Part shown: positions 6,597-15,031 of the stretch, in pieces
Layout of the letters: the number at the start of each line of letters is the position of its first letter
How positions within the stretch are numbered: position 1 is the stretch's first letter
Assembly (NCBI GenBank): GCA_017415505.1
Contig: JAFQGG010000013.1
Coordinates: forward strand, 1-39,072
From: Clostridia bacterium
GTDB taxonomy: Bacteria > Bacillota > Clostridia > Christensenellales > Borkfalkiaceae
Direction: 5' to 3'
Length of the DNA stretch: 39,072 nt
Made by a program: the position numbers and the translations under genes
Notes under the pieces: model-generated
Seen by the model: only the letters and a program-made list of their open reading frames with translations
What the model was told of the DNA's origin: nothing
Database searches by the model: none

Positions 6597-7298
6597 TTAA
6601 TATTCCGCGACGACCGCCTCGTCCGCTTTGTTTTGCAGGGTGTATAAATCGAACTCGGAATCGATATCGAATTCCTCGCCCGCGTCGAACGCGGCGAGTT
6701 TGGAAACGGACACCTCGTACGCCGTCATGGTTTTCACTTCCGTTTCGGAAAGTTTCTTTTGGTATTCTCGGCTTTGAATCCTACCCGAAACGGCAATCCT
6801 GTCCCCCACGGTGAGGTTCTTCACGAACCGCGCGTTCCTGCCCCAAGCGATACAGGGGATATAATCCGATTTATTATACGCGCGGTTGACGGCGATTAAA
6901 ACGTCGGCAATCTCGCGGTTAAAGGGCGTCGTGCGATAGACGGGCGGTTTGCAAATATACCCGCTCAAAAGAATACTGTTGGGATTTTTCCCGGGTAGTT
7001 CGTCGAGAAGCTCCCGCACGAATACGGTGAGCATAAGCTTCGACTTCCCGCCCTCGATTTTGTTATAACTGCGAAACTGTCCGATTGCGCAAAGGGTCTT
7101 GCCCTTGCAAAGCATACCCCCTTGAATGAGCCGTTCAGAAAGCGTGACGGGCAAAATATCCGCCTGCCCCGAAAGGCGCGCAACGCGCACGAAAAATTCG
7201 TAAAAGCCCTCGCCGTATACCTCGTGCGAAAAGGTGGCTTCGCTGACGATTTCTCCGCAAATATAAACCTTGTTGTTCTTGTCCGTAGTGTAGTTCAT
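6597..7298 (-). CDS. Single-stranded DNA-binding protein with two OB-fold domains
   Basis: A 233-aa protein that starts at ATG 7298, which is preceded by GGAGG at good spacing; an in-frame upstream ATG at 7328 has none. The second half (about 105-205) is a clear SSB domain: NSILLSGYICKPPVYRTTP, then ADVLIAVNRAY and YIPCIAWGRNA, ending in GDRIAVSGRIQSREY. The first half repeats the pattern in weaker form (VYICGEIV, YEFFVRVARLSG, LCAIGQFRSYN). The tail is acidic (EEFDIDSEFD) but lacks the DDDIPF-type end of canonical SSB. Two-OB SSB-like proteins of this size occur in Clostridia beside the standard Ssb, so this is probably an accessory paralogue. Confidence 0.85.
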   Translation of the reverse strand: MNYTTDKNNKVYICGEIVSEATFSHEVYGEGFYEFFVRVARLSGQADILPVTLSERLIQGGMLCKGKTLCAIGQFRSYNKIEGGKSKLMLTVFVRELLDELPGKNPNSILLSGYICKPPVYRTTPFNREIADVLIAVNRAYNKSDYIPCIAWGRNARFVKNLTVGDRIAVSGRIQSREYQKKLSETEVKTMTAYEVSVSKLAAFDAGEEFDIDSEFDLYTLQNKADEAVVAEY

Positions 7299-7379
7299 TG
7301 TATAACCTCCGATGTGTTTTATTATCAAAATGATAGTACCGTGTATGCGTTGAACGCGATTTTGGAATAACTTTGCGAG

Positions 7380-8141
7380 TTATTGGTGCTGTCTTCCGTT
7401 CCCGTCGATACGGTAATTTTCCTTATAGATAAGCTCCCCGATGGGTACGAACTCATACCCGCGATTTTTGAGCGTGGAAAAGATAAGCGGGAGCGCTTTC
7501 GCCGTGTGCAAACCGTTGTTATGGCAAAGGATAATCGACCCGTTTTTCGTGCCGTTGATCACGCGCATGGCGATCTCCGTGGCGGAAAGATTTTTCCAAT
7601 CGAGGGAGTCCACGTCCCATTGGATCGTGTAAAGCCCCATTTCCGTCGCCGTATCCACGAGCAAATTATTATAATCGCCGTAGGGCGCGCGAAAGAGGTT
7701 GCTCTTTTGCCCCGTCGCCTTTTCGATTGCCGAAAGCGAGGTGGTAAGCTCGTCTTTGATCGCCTCGTAAGAGAGTTTGCTCATGTACGAATGGGTACGG
7801 CTGTGCGTGCCGAGTTCGTGACCCGCGTCCACGATTTTTTGCGCGTATTCGGGGTATTTTTCCACCCAAAACTGTACGGCAAAGAAGGTGCAACGCACGT
7901 CGTTTTTCGCCATGACGGAGAGCAGTTCGTCCGTGTACTCCACGCCCCACGCGCAATCGAAGCTAATCGCCACCTTTTTCTCTTCCGTTTCCACGCTGTA
8001 AATGGGCAACGAGCGCGTCGCGCTCACCGCTTGTTCCACCCGATTTTTCACGATATAGGTGGGCACGGAAACGGTGATAAGTAGCGCGGTGACGAGCAGG
8101 GCGACGAATATTCCGCCTCGGTTTTTGGACTTCGCTTTCAT
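7380..8141 (-). CDS. Polysaccharide deacetylase, PdaB-like
   Basis: Carbohydrate esterase family 4 enzyme, 253 aa from ATG 8141, which has a GGAGG site; an ATG at 8156 overlaps that site and is unlikely to be used. A signal anchor lies at about 10-32, so the catalytic domain is outside the membrane. Motifs are SFDCAWG (D62; the usual second Asp of TFDDG is Cys), GTHSRTH (H113, H117), RAPYG (R151) and LCHNN (H207). The loss of the second Asp and the overall length resemble PdaB-type sporulation deacetylases, which act on peptidoglycan in the spore envelope. The gene lies 81 bases upstream of the SSB gene without an obvious terminator between them. Confidence 0.88.
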   Translation of the reverse strand: MKAKSKNRGGIFVALLVTALLITVSVPTYIVKNRVEQAVSATRSLPIYSVETEEKKVAISFDCAWGVEYTDELLSVMAKNDVRCTFFAVQFWVEKYPEYAQKIVDAGHELGTHSRTHSYMSKLSYEAIKDELTTSLSAIEKATGQKSNLFRAPYGDYNNLLVDTATEMGLYTIQWDVDSLDWKNLSATEIAMRVINGTKNGSIILCHNNGLHTAKALPLIFSTLKNRGYEFVPIGELIYKENYRIDGNGRQHQ

Positions 8142-8325
8142 TCTTGCTTCCTCCATGATAGCATACCCTCCGCGTCGAAATTTGCAAACGATTGGCGAAT
8201 TTTGACGCTTTTGCGCGAAAACGCTTTTGTAAGGCTACTTTCGCGCCGTTGATTTACTCTATGTGAAAAAACGGAGAAATATGCCTTGCGCGAAAGAGAA
8301 AATCGCGAAATTTTCGTTCAAACGG

Positions 8326-8354
8326 TTTACTTTTTTTTGCGGTTAGTGTATAAT
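8326..8354 (+). promoter_or_regulatory. Promoter placing the transcript start at a start codon
   Basis: TTTACT (8326-8331), a 17-base spacer and a perfect TATAAT (8349-8354) lie directly before ATG 8361. Only six bases separate the -10 box from the ATG, so transcription should begin at or next to the start codon. Confidence 0.75.
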
Positions 8355-8360
8355 ACGGGT

Positions 8361-8615
8361 ATGAGAATTTGGGCAAAACTAATGACGGACGGCAGAATCC
8401 GCAAACAATTCGTATACGAGAACCCCGAAAAGTTGACCTATTCGCACTTTTTCGAGTACTTGACGGACATTTGTCACGAGCTGGATATCCCCACGCCCGT
8501 GCTTACCAAGACGCATATTTTCAACTTCGCGAAGTTCAACCACGTGAAGTTTATCTCGCGCGATTTCGTGGAATCGCTCGGCTACGACCATTTATTTTTA
8601 GAAAATTTGTTGTAA
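8361..8615 (+). CDS. Conserved small protein of unknown function
   Basis: The 84-aa product has no signal peptide or membrane helix. It has the pattern I associate with an uncharacterised short Clostridia family: a beta-strand start (MRIWAKLMTDGRI), a central helix with TYSHFFEYLTDICHELDIPTP, and a hydrophobic-acidic end (DHLFLENLL). There is no Shine-Dalgarno site before the ATG, and the promoter at 8326-8354 suggests a leaderless message. It ends ten bases before the Lrp regulator gene, which has its own AAGGAGG site, so the three genes to 10292 may form one operon. The family identification is from memory. Confidence 0.75.
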   Translation: MRIWAKLMTDGRIRKQFVYENPEKLTYSHFFEYLTDICHELDIPTPVLTKTHIFNFAKFNHVKFISRDFVESLGYDHLFLENLL

Positions 8616-8625
8616 GGAGGCTCTT

Positions 8626-9117
8626 ATGACTACTTTGGAAAAAGAGATTTTGAATATACTTACGGAAGACGCGCGATTTTCGCCCGCGAAAATCGCGGCT
8701 ATGCTTTCCACCGACGAAGAAACGGTGAAAACCTGTATTGCGGATATGGAGCGTCGCGGGGTGCTCGTGAAATACACCGCGATCGTCAACGACGAAAAGG
8801 CGGACGACTCCCGCGTGAACGCGCTTATCGAAGTGAAAGTCACCCCCAAAAAGAAAGAGGGGTTCGACGGTATCGCCAAGCAAATCGCCTCCTTCCCCGA
8901 GGTGAAATCGGTGTACCTCATGAGCGGGGCGTACGACCTCGCCGTGTTTATCGAGGACAAATCCTTGCAACAGGTTTCCCGCTTCGTTTCCGAGCGTATC
9001 TCCACCTTTGACGGCGTGCTTAGCACCGCTACCCATTTCATTTTGAAAAAATACAAAATCGAGGGCGTGGCGACGGAAAAAGAGGATGCGGATTACCGCA
9101 TTTCCATACAGGCTTGA
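8626..9117 (+). CDS. Lrp/AsnC-family transcriptional regulator
   Basis: A 163-aa regulator with an N-terminal winged helix-turn-helix (about 1-60: EKEILNILTEDARFSPAKIA, then VKTCIADMERRGVL) and a C-terminal RAM ligand-binding domain (about 65-140, with ALIEVKVTP and VYLMSGAYDLAVFI). Such proteins sense amino acids and form octamers or higher assemblies. Its stop codon nearly overlaps the start of an aminotransferase gene, so it probably controls that gene or responds to its product. The start has a strong AAGGAGG site. Which amino acid it senses cannot be read from the sequence. Confidence 0.92.
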   Translation: MTTLEKEILNILTEDARFSPAKIAAMLSTDEETVKTCIADMERRGVLVKYTAIVNDEKADDSRVNALIEVKVTPKKKEGFDGIAKQIASFPEVKSVYLMSGAYDLAVFIEDKSLQQVSRFVSERISTFDGVLSTATHFILKKYKIEGVATEKEDADYRISIQA

Positions 9118-9122
9118 CGACT

Positions 9123-10292
9123 ATGCGTGATTTCGTAAACAAAAAAACCAAATTGATACAACCGAGCGGGATACGGAAATTTTTCGATATCGTTCGGGAA
9201 ACGGAAGGGGCGATTTCCCTCGGCGTGGGCGAGCCCGATTTCGTCACGCCTTGGAAGGTGCGCCAAGCGGCGATTTTGTCCCTGCAAAGAGGGTACACGC
9301 AGTACACGGGCAATCGCGGTTTGCCCCAACTTTTGTCCCTCGTTTCCCGCTATCTTTCCGAGCGGTTCTCGCTCGATTACGACCCCGCGCATATCCTCAT
9401 TACCGTGGGCGGTAGCGAGGCGATCGACCTTGCCCTCCGCGCCTGCGTGGAAGCGGGCGACGAGGTGCTTATTCCCGACCCTGCCTACGTGTCTTACTCC
9501 CCTCTCGTATCCCTTGCCGACGGTACGCCCGTGCACGTGGAGTGCTACGAGAAGGACGATTTCGTGTTGAAACCCGAACAGCTCGAAAAGGCGATCACGC
9601 CCAAGAGCAAGGCGATCATTCTCACCTATCCCAATAACCCCACGGGCGCGATCATGACGAAAGAGCAACTCGAAGCGATCGCCCGCGTGATTATCAAGCA
9701 CGACTTGCTCGTGATCTCCGACGAGATCTACGCCGAGCTTACCTACGGGAGAAAACACGCGAGTATCGCTTCGCTCCCCGGCATGAAAGAGCGGACGGTG
9801 TATATCGGCGGTTTTTCCAAGGCGTTCGCCATGACGGGTTGGCGTTTGGGCTTTGCCTGCGCGCCCGCGGAGATCGACGAGGGTATGTTCAAAATCCACC
9901 AATACGGTATGCTGTGCGCCCCCATCACCTCGCAGTACGGGGCGATCGAGGCGCTCAAAGACGGGTTTTTGGACGGGTTCGCGACGGTGGAAGAAATGCG
10001 CGACTCGTACGACAAACGGCGTAAATTCGTGCTCCACTCGTTGCAGAGTATCGGACTGTCCTGTTTCGAGCCGAAGGGCGCGTTCTACGCGTTCCCGTCC
10101 GTGCGCGGAACGGGCTTTGACGGCGAATCGTTCGCGGAAAATTTGCTCAAAACGGAAAAGGTGGCGGTCGTGCCGGGGAACGCGTTCGGGCAGTTCGGGG
10201 AAAACAACGTGCGTATCTCCTACGCCACGAGCATGAACGCGCTTTCCACCGCGTTTGACAGAATGGCGTCCTTCCTGTCGAAAAATCAATGA
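9123..10292 (+). CDS. PLP-dependent class I/II aminotransferase
   Basis: Fold type I aminotransferase of 389 aa. Counting from ATG 9123, the expected residues are all present: N172 in YPNNPTG, D200 and Y203 in SDEIYAEL, the PLP lysine K233 in GGFSKAFAMTGWRLG, and R364 near the end (NNVRISYA) for substrate carboxylate binding. It is closest in feel to the PatA/AspC-like group acting on aspartate or aromatic amino acids; the exact substrate is not determined. An in-frame TTG at 9114 would overlap the Lrp stop codon as TTGA; the ATG is preferred because related proteins start MRDF. No strong Shine-Dalgarno site is visible, which suggests coupling to the regulator gene. Confidence 0.92.
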   Translation: MRDFVNKKTKLIQPSGIRKFFDIVRETEGAISLGVGEPDFVTPWKVRQAAILSLQRGYTQYTGNRGLPQLLSLVSRYLSERFSLDYDPAHILITVGGSEAIDLALRACVEAGDEVLIPDPAYVSYSPLVSLADGTPVHVECYEKDDFVLKPEQLEKAITPKSKAIILTYPNNPTGAIMTKEQLEAIARVIIKHDLLVISDEIYAELTYGRKHASIASLPGMKERTVYIGGFSKAFAMTGWRLGFACAPAEIDEGMFKIHQYGMLCAPITSQYGAIEALKDGFLDGFATVEEMRDSYDKRRKFVLHSLQSIGLSCFEPKGAFYAFPSVRGTGFDGESFAENLLKTEKVAVVPGNAFGQFGENNVRISYATSMNALSTAFDRMASFLSKNQ

Positions 10293-10293
10293 A

Positions 10294-10309
10294 AAATCGC
10301 GCGCGATTT
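10294..10309. repeat. 16-bp palindrome AAATCGCGCGCGATTT
   Basis: A perfect palindrome follows the aminotransferase stop codon. The half AAATCGCGCG recurs inside the spacer of the greA promoter (10355-10364), so it may be a regulator-binding site rather than a terminator; no T-run follows. Confidence 0.5.
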
Positions 10310-10350
10310 GGGAAAATGGGTGAAATTCTTGTAAAAACGAGCAAAAATCA

Positions 10351-10379
10351 TTGACAAATCGCGCGAAATGATATATAAT
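10351..10379 (+). promoter_or_regulatory. Consensus sigma-A promoter for greA-lysS
   Basis: TTGACA (10351-10356), a 17-base spacer and TATAAT (10374-10379) match the sigma-A consensus perfectly. The start point would be near 10386, leaving a leader of about 285 bases before greA. Confidence 0.85.
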
Positions 10380-10385
10380 AAGGAC

Positions 10386-10671
10386 AATCAAATAAACGCC
10401 GTGGCTTTGAAAAAGTGGTCACGGTGGATTTTTAGCGTTCCGTACGGCGGGCGGTTTTTTTGTGTATAGCCACACGACACCGAGTTGAACGGGTCAAAAA
10501 TTATGCGTTTTCGCGGTTTTTGGCAATGCGTTCTCGTAGTATTCTCGGTTGACCGAGTATTTTAACGCGGTATTAGACGAATTTCGTCTAAAAGCCGTTG
10601 TCACTCGGTCTGGATAGGCGAAGGGTAAAAAAGCCTCGCGGAAAATCAAAACGGAACGAACAGGAGTTTTT
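10386..10671 (+). promoter_or_regulatory. Long structured 5' leader of greA
   Basis: This stretch has no gene. It holds a hairpin candidate CCGTG/CACGG (10399-10424), a seven-T run at 10455-10461 preceded by GC-rich sequence, CTCGG-ttga-CCGAG (10544-10557) and TTAGACG/CGTCTAA (10573-10591). The string ACCGAGT occurs at 10479 and 10552, and ACTCGGT-type complements at 10544 and 10603, so mutually exclusive pairings are possible. I see no T-box motif and no riboswitch class I recognise. Confidence 0.5.
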
Positions 10672-11139
10672 ATGGCTGAACAATTTCTTATGACGCAAAA
10701 GGGCTACGACGAAGCGAAAGAAAAGCTTATCTATTTGCAAACGGTGAAACGCCAAGAAATCGTGGAGCGTATCGCGGAAGCGAGAAGCCACGGCGACCTT
10801 TCCGAGAACGCCGAATACGACGCGGCGCGCAACGAACAGGCGGCGAACGAGTTGGAAATCACCGAGCTGGATTATAAGCTCAAAAACGCCGTAATTATCG
10901 AAGATAACGGCGATACCTCTTTCGTGCATATCGGCTCGAAAGTGCGCGTGTACGACGCGGAGCTTGACGAGGAAGAAGTGTACGAAATCACGGGTTCGAC
11001 GGAAGCGAACGCGATTGAGAACAAAATCTCCAACGAATCGCCCGTAGGCGCGGCGCTTTTGAAACACAAAGTCGGCGACACGGTGAAGATCAACGCCCCC
11101 GACGGAGAATATAAGCTTCTCATCAAAGAAATTTTCTAA
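10672..11139 (+). CDS. greA: Transcription elongation factor GreA
   Basis: GreA rescues backtracked RNA polymerase by stimulating transcript cleavage through its secondary channel. The 155-aa protein has the usual N-terminal antiparallel coiled coil (about 1-75) with the conserved tip GDLSENAEYDAA (acidic D42 and E45), then an FKBP-like C-terminal domain ending in DTVKINAPDGEYKLLIKEI. Length is normal. The CAGGAG site is well placed. It is followed 42 bases later by lysS, an order found in many Firmicutes, and both appear to be driven by the promoter at 10351-10379. Confidence 0.97.
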   Translation: MAEQFLMTQKGYDEAKEKLIYLQTVKRQEIVERIAEARSHGDLSENAEYDAARNEQAANELEITELDYKLKNAVIIEDNGDTSFVHIGSKVRVYDAELDEEEVYEITGSTEANAIENKISNESPVGAALLKHKVGDTVKINAPDGEYKLLIKEIF

Positions 11140-11181
11140 AAACGAAGCGCAGGTTTTTTTGCGCGCACGAGGTTATACGAT

Positions 11182-12693
11182 ATGGAACAAACCAAGAACA
11201 AGCCCGTTACCGAGGTGACGGAAGAAGAACAACTTATCGAACAGGCGCGGATTCGCCGTGAAAAGCTCGCCAAGCTCGTTTCGGAGGGCAAAAACCCCTA
11301 CGAACAGGTGAAATATCCCGTGGACGCCGATTCGGAAACGGTGAAAAACAACTTCGAGGCGTACGAGGGCAAGACGGTGACGATGGCTGGGCGTATGATG
11401 TCCCGCCGTATCATGGGAAAAGCGTCCTTCTCGCACGTTTCCGACAAGAGCGGTTCGATTCAAATTTACGTCACTCGCCAAGACATTGGCGAAGAGAACT
11501 ATCTCTCGTACAAAAAGGACTACGATATCGGGGATATTTTCGGCTTTAAGGGGTACGTTTTCAAAACGCAAACGGGCGAAGTGTCCGTGCACGTGACCGA
11601 GCTTATCCTGCTCACCAAATCGCTGTTGCCCCTGCCCGAGAAATACAACGGCTTGCAAGACAAGGACATGAAGTACCGCTTGCGCCACCTTGATCTTATC
11701 ATGAACAAAGACGTACGCGATACTTTCCGCGCGCGCTCTCTCGCGCTCAAAGAAATTCGCGCGTACCTCGATTCCAAGGGATATCTCGAAGTGGACACGC
11801 CCACGCTGTTGCCCTTTGAAATCGGCGCGGACGCAAGACCCTTCCGCACCCACCACAACGCCCTCGATTTGGATATGTTCCTGCGTATCGAAACGGAGCT
11901 GTTCTTGAAACGGCTTATCGTGGGCGGTATGGACAGAGTGTACGAAGTGGGGCGCATTTTCCGTAACGAGGGTATGGACTCCTTCCACAACCCCGAGTTC
12001 ACGACGATTGAAATGTACCAAGCGTACAGCGACTATTTCGATATGATGGATCTTATCGAGGATTTGTATAAGACGGTAACGCAAAAGGTATGCGGAACGC
12101 TCGATATCACCTACCAAGGCACGGTGATTCACATGGGCGAATGGACGCGCATGACCATGGCGGAATCGGTGAAAAAATACGCGGGCGTCGATTTCAACGA
12201 TTGGAAAACGGACGAACAGGCGCGCGCGGTCGCGAAGAAAATGGGCGTGGAAATGGAACACGGCGAGGAATCGACGAAAGGGCACGTGCTTATCGACTTC
12301 TTCGAAGTATTCGTCGAACACGAGCTTATCCAACCGACGATTATCTACGATTATCCCGTGGAGAACTCCCCGCTTGCCAAGCGCAAGCCGTCCAACCCCG
12401 CGTTTACCGAACGCTTTGAATATTTCATGTGCGGGCACGAGTTTGGGAACGCGTTCTCCGAGTTGAACGACCCGATCGACCAAAAGCAACGCATGCTCAA
12501 ACAGGTAGAGGCGAAGCGCGCCAAGGGCAACAACGACGCGCAAATCGACGAAGAATTTATCAACGCGCTCGAATACGGTTTACCCCCTACGGGCGGGCTT
12601 GGCATGGGCGTGGACCGTTTCGTCATGCTCCTCACCGACAGCTCCACCATTCGGGACGTCATTCTCTTCCCGACGATGAAGCCGAAAAAATAA
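11182..12693 (+). CDS. lysS: Lysyl-tRNA synthetase, class II
   Basis: Charges tRNA-Lys with lysine in the cytoplasm. The 503-aa protein has an N-terminal OB-fold anticodon-binding domain (about 65-165, with GRMMSRRIMGKASFSHV) and a class II catalytic core. Motif 2 is RIFRNEGMDSFHNPEF with R261, and motif 3 is GLGMGVDRFVML with R479. The length matches the bacterial class II enzyme. The GAGG site precedes ATG 11182. It is the last gene of the greA unit; a hairpin with a T-rich tail follows at 12703-12738. Confidence 0.98.
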   Translation: MEQTKNKPVTEVTEEEQLIEQARIRREKLAKLVSEGKNPYEQVKYPVDADSETVKNNFEAYEGKTVTMAGRMMSRRIMGKASFSHVSDKSGSIQIYVTRQDIGEENYLSYKKDYDIGDIFGFKGYVFKTQTGEVSVHVTELILLTKSLLPLPEKYNGLQDKDMKYRLRHLDLIMNKDVRDTFRARSLALKEIRAYLDSKGYLEVDTPTLLPFEIGADARPFRTHHNALDLDMFLRIETELFLKRLIVGGMDRVYEVGRIFRNEGMDSFHNPEFTTIEMYQAYSDYFDMMDLIEDLYKTVTQKVCGTLDITYQGTVIHMGEWTRMTMAESVKKYAGVDFNDWKTDEQARAVAKKMGVEMEHGEESTKGHVLIDFFEVFVEHELIQPTIIYDYPVENSPLAKRKPSNPAFTERFEYFMCGHEFGNAFSELNDPIDQKQRMLKQVEAKRAKGNNDAQIDEEFINALEYGLPPTGGLGMGVDRFVMLLTDSSTIRDVILFPTMKPKK

Positions 12694-12702
12694 TCATACA
12701 CG

Positions 12703-12738
12703 CGCGCCGAGAAAACGCTTTTGCTCGGCGCGTATTTT
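12703..12738 (+). terminator. Terminator after lysS
   Basis: A 9-bp stem CGCGCCGAG/CTCGGCGCG (12703-12711 with 12724-12732) with a 12-base loop is followed by TATTTT. It starts ten bases after the lysS stop codon. Confidence 0.75.
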
Positions 12739-12810
12739 CCCGTTGAACGAATACCTGTATGGGCGCAAGCACAAAATACGATTCGTTTACGCAACGAAAA
12801 CGGAGGAAAA

Positions 12811-13779
12811 ATGGACGCAAAAATTACTAAAAAAAGAATCGGAAGACTGCTTTCCTACGATTGGATAAAAATCGTTGCGCTCGCGGCGGCGGCGATCGTT
12901 TTGTGGTCGCTTATTTTCACCATGACGGCGACGCGTATCACGCCCGCGCAACAGTTTACGGTGTTCAATTACTATTGCAACGCCCCCCTTTCCCAAAAAT
13001 TCTACGATAACTATCAATCGGCGCTTTCCAAGGGCGCGTTCTCTTACGAAGTGATCGAAACGAACGTCAACGACCTCACCACGGGCGGTAAAGATTATTA
13101 CCTCACCTTGATCGAGGCGCGTTTTAGCACGGACGAGGGGGATATCCTCTTCGTGCCCGATATTCCCGATCCCGACTCCAAAACGACGGCGGAAGACGGT
13201 ACGGAAAGCTACGCGTACACCTACTCGGAAGCGTTTTTCAACCGCTTCTATATGAATATTTACGATATAGACGCGTATTTAGGCGGTATGGCGGAGTACT
13301 TGAACGGGTTCTACGGCGACTACAAAACGGGTACGCTCGATACGCAAAAGGCGGAAGCGGACTTCGTGGCGAGAATTACGCGCAACAAGGACAAACGCTT
13401 TAAGACGGACGAGGCGATCACGCAAGGCAAAAAGGACGCCGTGGCGCGCTTGGAAAAATATCGCGACGCGCTCGTGAAACTTTCCGCGTACTTGGAAAGC
13501 GGTGTGATCGCGTTGGAAAACAGGACGCTCAAAGGCGAGAACGGCAACAATATTTTGGACGGAAATTACGCGCTCAATATTTGCCCCGACGAGGCGCAAA
13601 TGGGCGAATTGAAAAACTATATCGCGTATAGAGAAGAGTTGGAAGACGGCGTGCGCGCCACCGCTAAGGATATGCAGGTGTATTTCCTCAAAATGCCGGG
13701 CGTAGAGGAAAGCTTCCAATACGAAAGCGTTTGCTACCTCGTACAGCTTCTCGACGCTTCCCGCACCCCCGATGCGTAA
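12811..13779 (+). CDS. Membrane-anchored extracytoplasmic protein of unknown function
   Basis: I do not recognise a family. The 322-aa product has a short basic cytoplasmic start, one transmembrane helix (about 19-39, ALAAAAIVLWSLIFTMTA) and a large outside domain rich in aromatic residues, Asp and Lys, with no cysteine-based lipobox. The region around DILFVPDIPDPDSK and the later helices with many charged residues could suggest a solute-binding-like fold, but that is a guess. ATG 12811 has a strong GGAGG site. Its last eight bases overlap the start of the YaaO-like gene, so the two are co-transcribed and probably coupled. Confidence 0.75.
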   Translation: MDAKITKKRIGRLLSYDWIKIVALAAAAIVLWSLIFTMTATRITPAQQFTVFNYYCNAPLSQKFYDNYQSALSKGAFSYEVIETNVNDLTTGGKDYYLTLIEARFSTDEGDILFVPDIPDPDSKTTAEDGTESYAYTYSEAFFNRFYMNIYDIDAYLGGMAEYLNGFYGDYKTGTLDTQKAEADFVARITRNKDKRFKTDEAITQGKKDAVARLEKYRDALVKLSAYLESGVIALENRTLKGENGNNILDGNYALNICPDEAQMGELKNYIAYREELEDGVRATAKDMQVYFLKMPGVEESFQYESVCYLVQLLDASRTPDA

Positions 13780-15028
13780 GTATTTGAAAAACAAACGCGT
13801 ACTGCGCGCGTGCGAGATTTATAAAATGCTCGACACGAGCGCAAAGCGCAAACATACCTCTTTCCACACGCCCGGGCATAAGGTCGGCGCGTGGGATATC
13901 ACCGAACTTTCCTACTCGGACAACCTCTCCTGTCCGCGCGGTTGTATCGCGCAGGCGGAAAAGGATATCGCGCGCATTTTGGGCGCGGAAAAAAGCTTTA
14001 TCCTCACGGACGGGAGTACTTCGGGCGTGTTCGCCGTGCTCCGCTCGGCAAAATGCGCGGGCGTGAAAACGGTGCTCGCGCTCCCGCCCCTGCATAAGAG
14101 CGTGTACAACGCCTGCGAAACGCTCGGCTTGTCCTTGCTGATTTCGGACGAGGCGGACGGACGGCTTTTGGATAGCGCGGACGCGCTCCTTTGTACCTCG
14201 CCCGATTATTACGGTCGGATTCCCGACCTCAAAAAATACCGCTCCCTTTGCGACGAGCGCGGAAAACTGCTTTTGTTGGACGGCGCGCACGGGGGGCATT
14301 TGCATTTTGACAAAACCCTATACGCGGGCGCGTACGCCGATTTTTGGGTGGACGGCGTACACAAAAGTTTGCCCGCCCTCACGCAGGGCGGGGTCGTGTC
14401 CGCGAGAACGGAAGCGGGCGGGAAATTGCTCGAACAAAGCGTGGATATCTTCCGCACGACGAGCCCGTCCTATCCGATTATGGCTTCCGTCGAGTACGCG
14501 GTGAAATACCCCCGCAACGAGGCGTTGGAACGCGCGGTGCGCGCGTTCGCAAAGAGCGAAGCGCGCGTAGAGGTGCACGGGGATTGGACGAAGCTTTGCG
14601 CGCGGTTTGGGAAGTCCGCGTTCCGCGCGGAAAAGGACTTGGAACGCAAGGGGATCTACCCCGAATTTTGCGACGGGGAGTATATCGTATTCTATCTCTC
14701 CCCCGCGACGAAAGGGCGGGAGTTTGCACGCTTAAAAAAGGCGTTGCGCCGTCTTTTCGAGATTTATCCCTACGAAGAAAAACGCGTTCAACAAAACCCT
14801 GCCCCCCGCGTTTGCACGGCGGGGAAGAAAATCGAGTGGGTCGCGCTCGAAGCGAGCGCGGGGCGCGTTTGCGCTTGCAAATGCGGACTGTTCCCCCCTT
14901 GTACCCCTTTGATTTTCGAGGGGGATAGGATAGAGGAACGGCAAATTAGACTCCTGCAAAGCGCGAACAATATCTTCGGGCTTTCCGAAGGCAAAATCGC
15001 GGTTGTAAAAGAAGACGAAGAGGCATAA
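13772..15028 (+). CDS. Orn/Lys/Arg decarboxylase-family protein, YaaO-like
   Basis: PLP-dependent fold type I protein of the Orn/Lys/Arg decarboxylase major-domain family, 418 aa. Key signatures are HTPGHK near residue 32, a TDGSTSG phosphate-binding segment, LLLDGAHGGHLHF and the PLP-lysine motif DGVHKSLPALTQGG. The length fits the short Firmicutes YaaO/SpeA-type members, which lack the wing domain of the inducible enterobacterial decarboxylases. In Bacillus yaaO sits directly before tmk, exactly as here with a three-base gap. It may make a polyamine or precursor such as agmatine or cadaverine; the substrate is not decided by the sequence. Confidence 0.88.
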   Translation: MRKYLKNKRVLRACEIYKMLDTSAKRKHTSFHTPGHKVGAWDITELSYSDNLSCPRGCIAQAEKDIARILGAEKSFILTDGSTSGVFAVLRSAKCAGVKTVLALPPLHKSVYNACETLGLSLLISDEADGRLLDSADALLCTSPDYYGRIPDLKKYRSLCDERGKLLLLDGAHGGHLHFDKTLYAGAYADFWVDGVHKSLPALTQGGVVSARTEAGGKLLEQSVDIFRTTSPSYPIMASVEYAVKYPRNEALERAVRAFAKSEARVEVHGDWTKLCARFGKSAFRAEKDLERKGIYPEFCDGEYIVFYLSPATKGREFARLKKALRRLFEIYPYEEKRVQQNPAPRVCTAGKKIEWVALEASAGRVCACKCGLFPPCTPLIFEGDRIEERQIRLLQSANNIFGLSEGKIAVVKEDEEA

Positions 15029-15031
15029 ACT

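Noticed and set aside
6393-6647. Plus-strand open frames starting in the minisatellite
   Set aside because: The repeat unit happens to contain GGAAATG, but the frames encode repetitive low-complexity peptide and then run into the SSB gene and its terminator.
10386-10671. T-box leader for lysS
   Set aside because: No AGGGTGG-type T-box sequence or specifier loop could be found.
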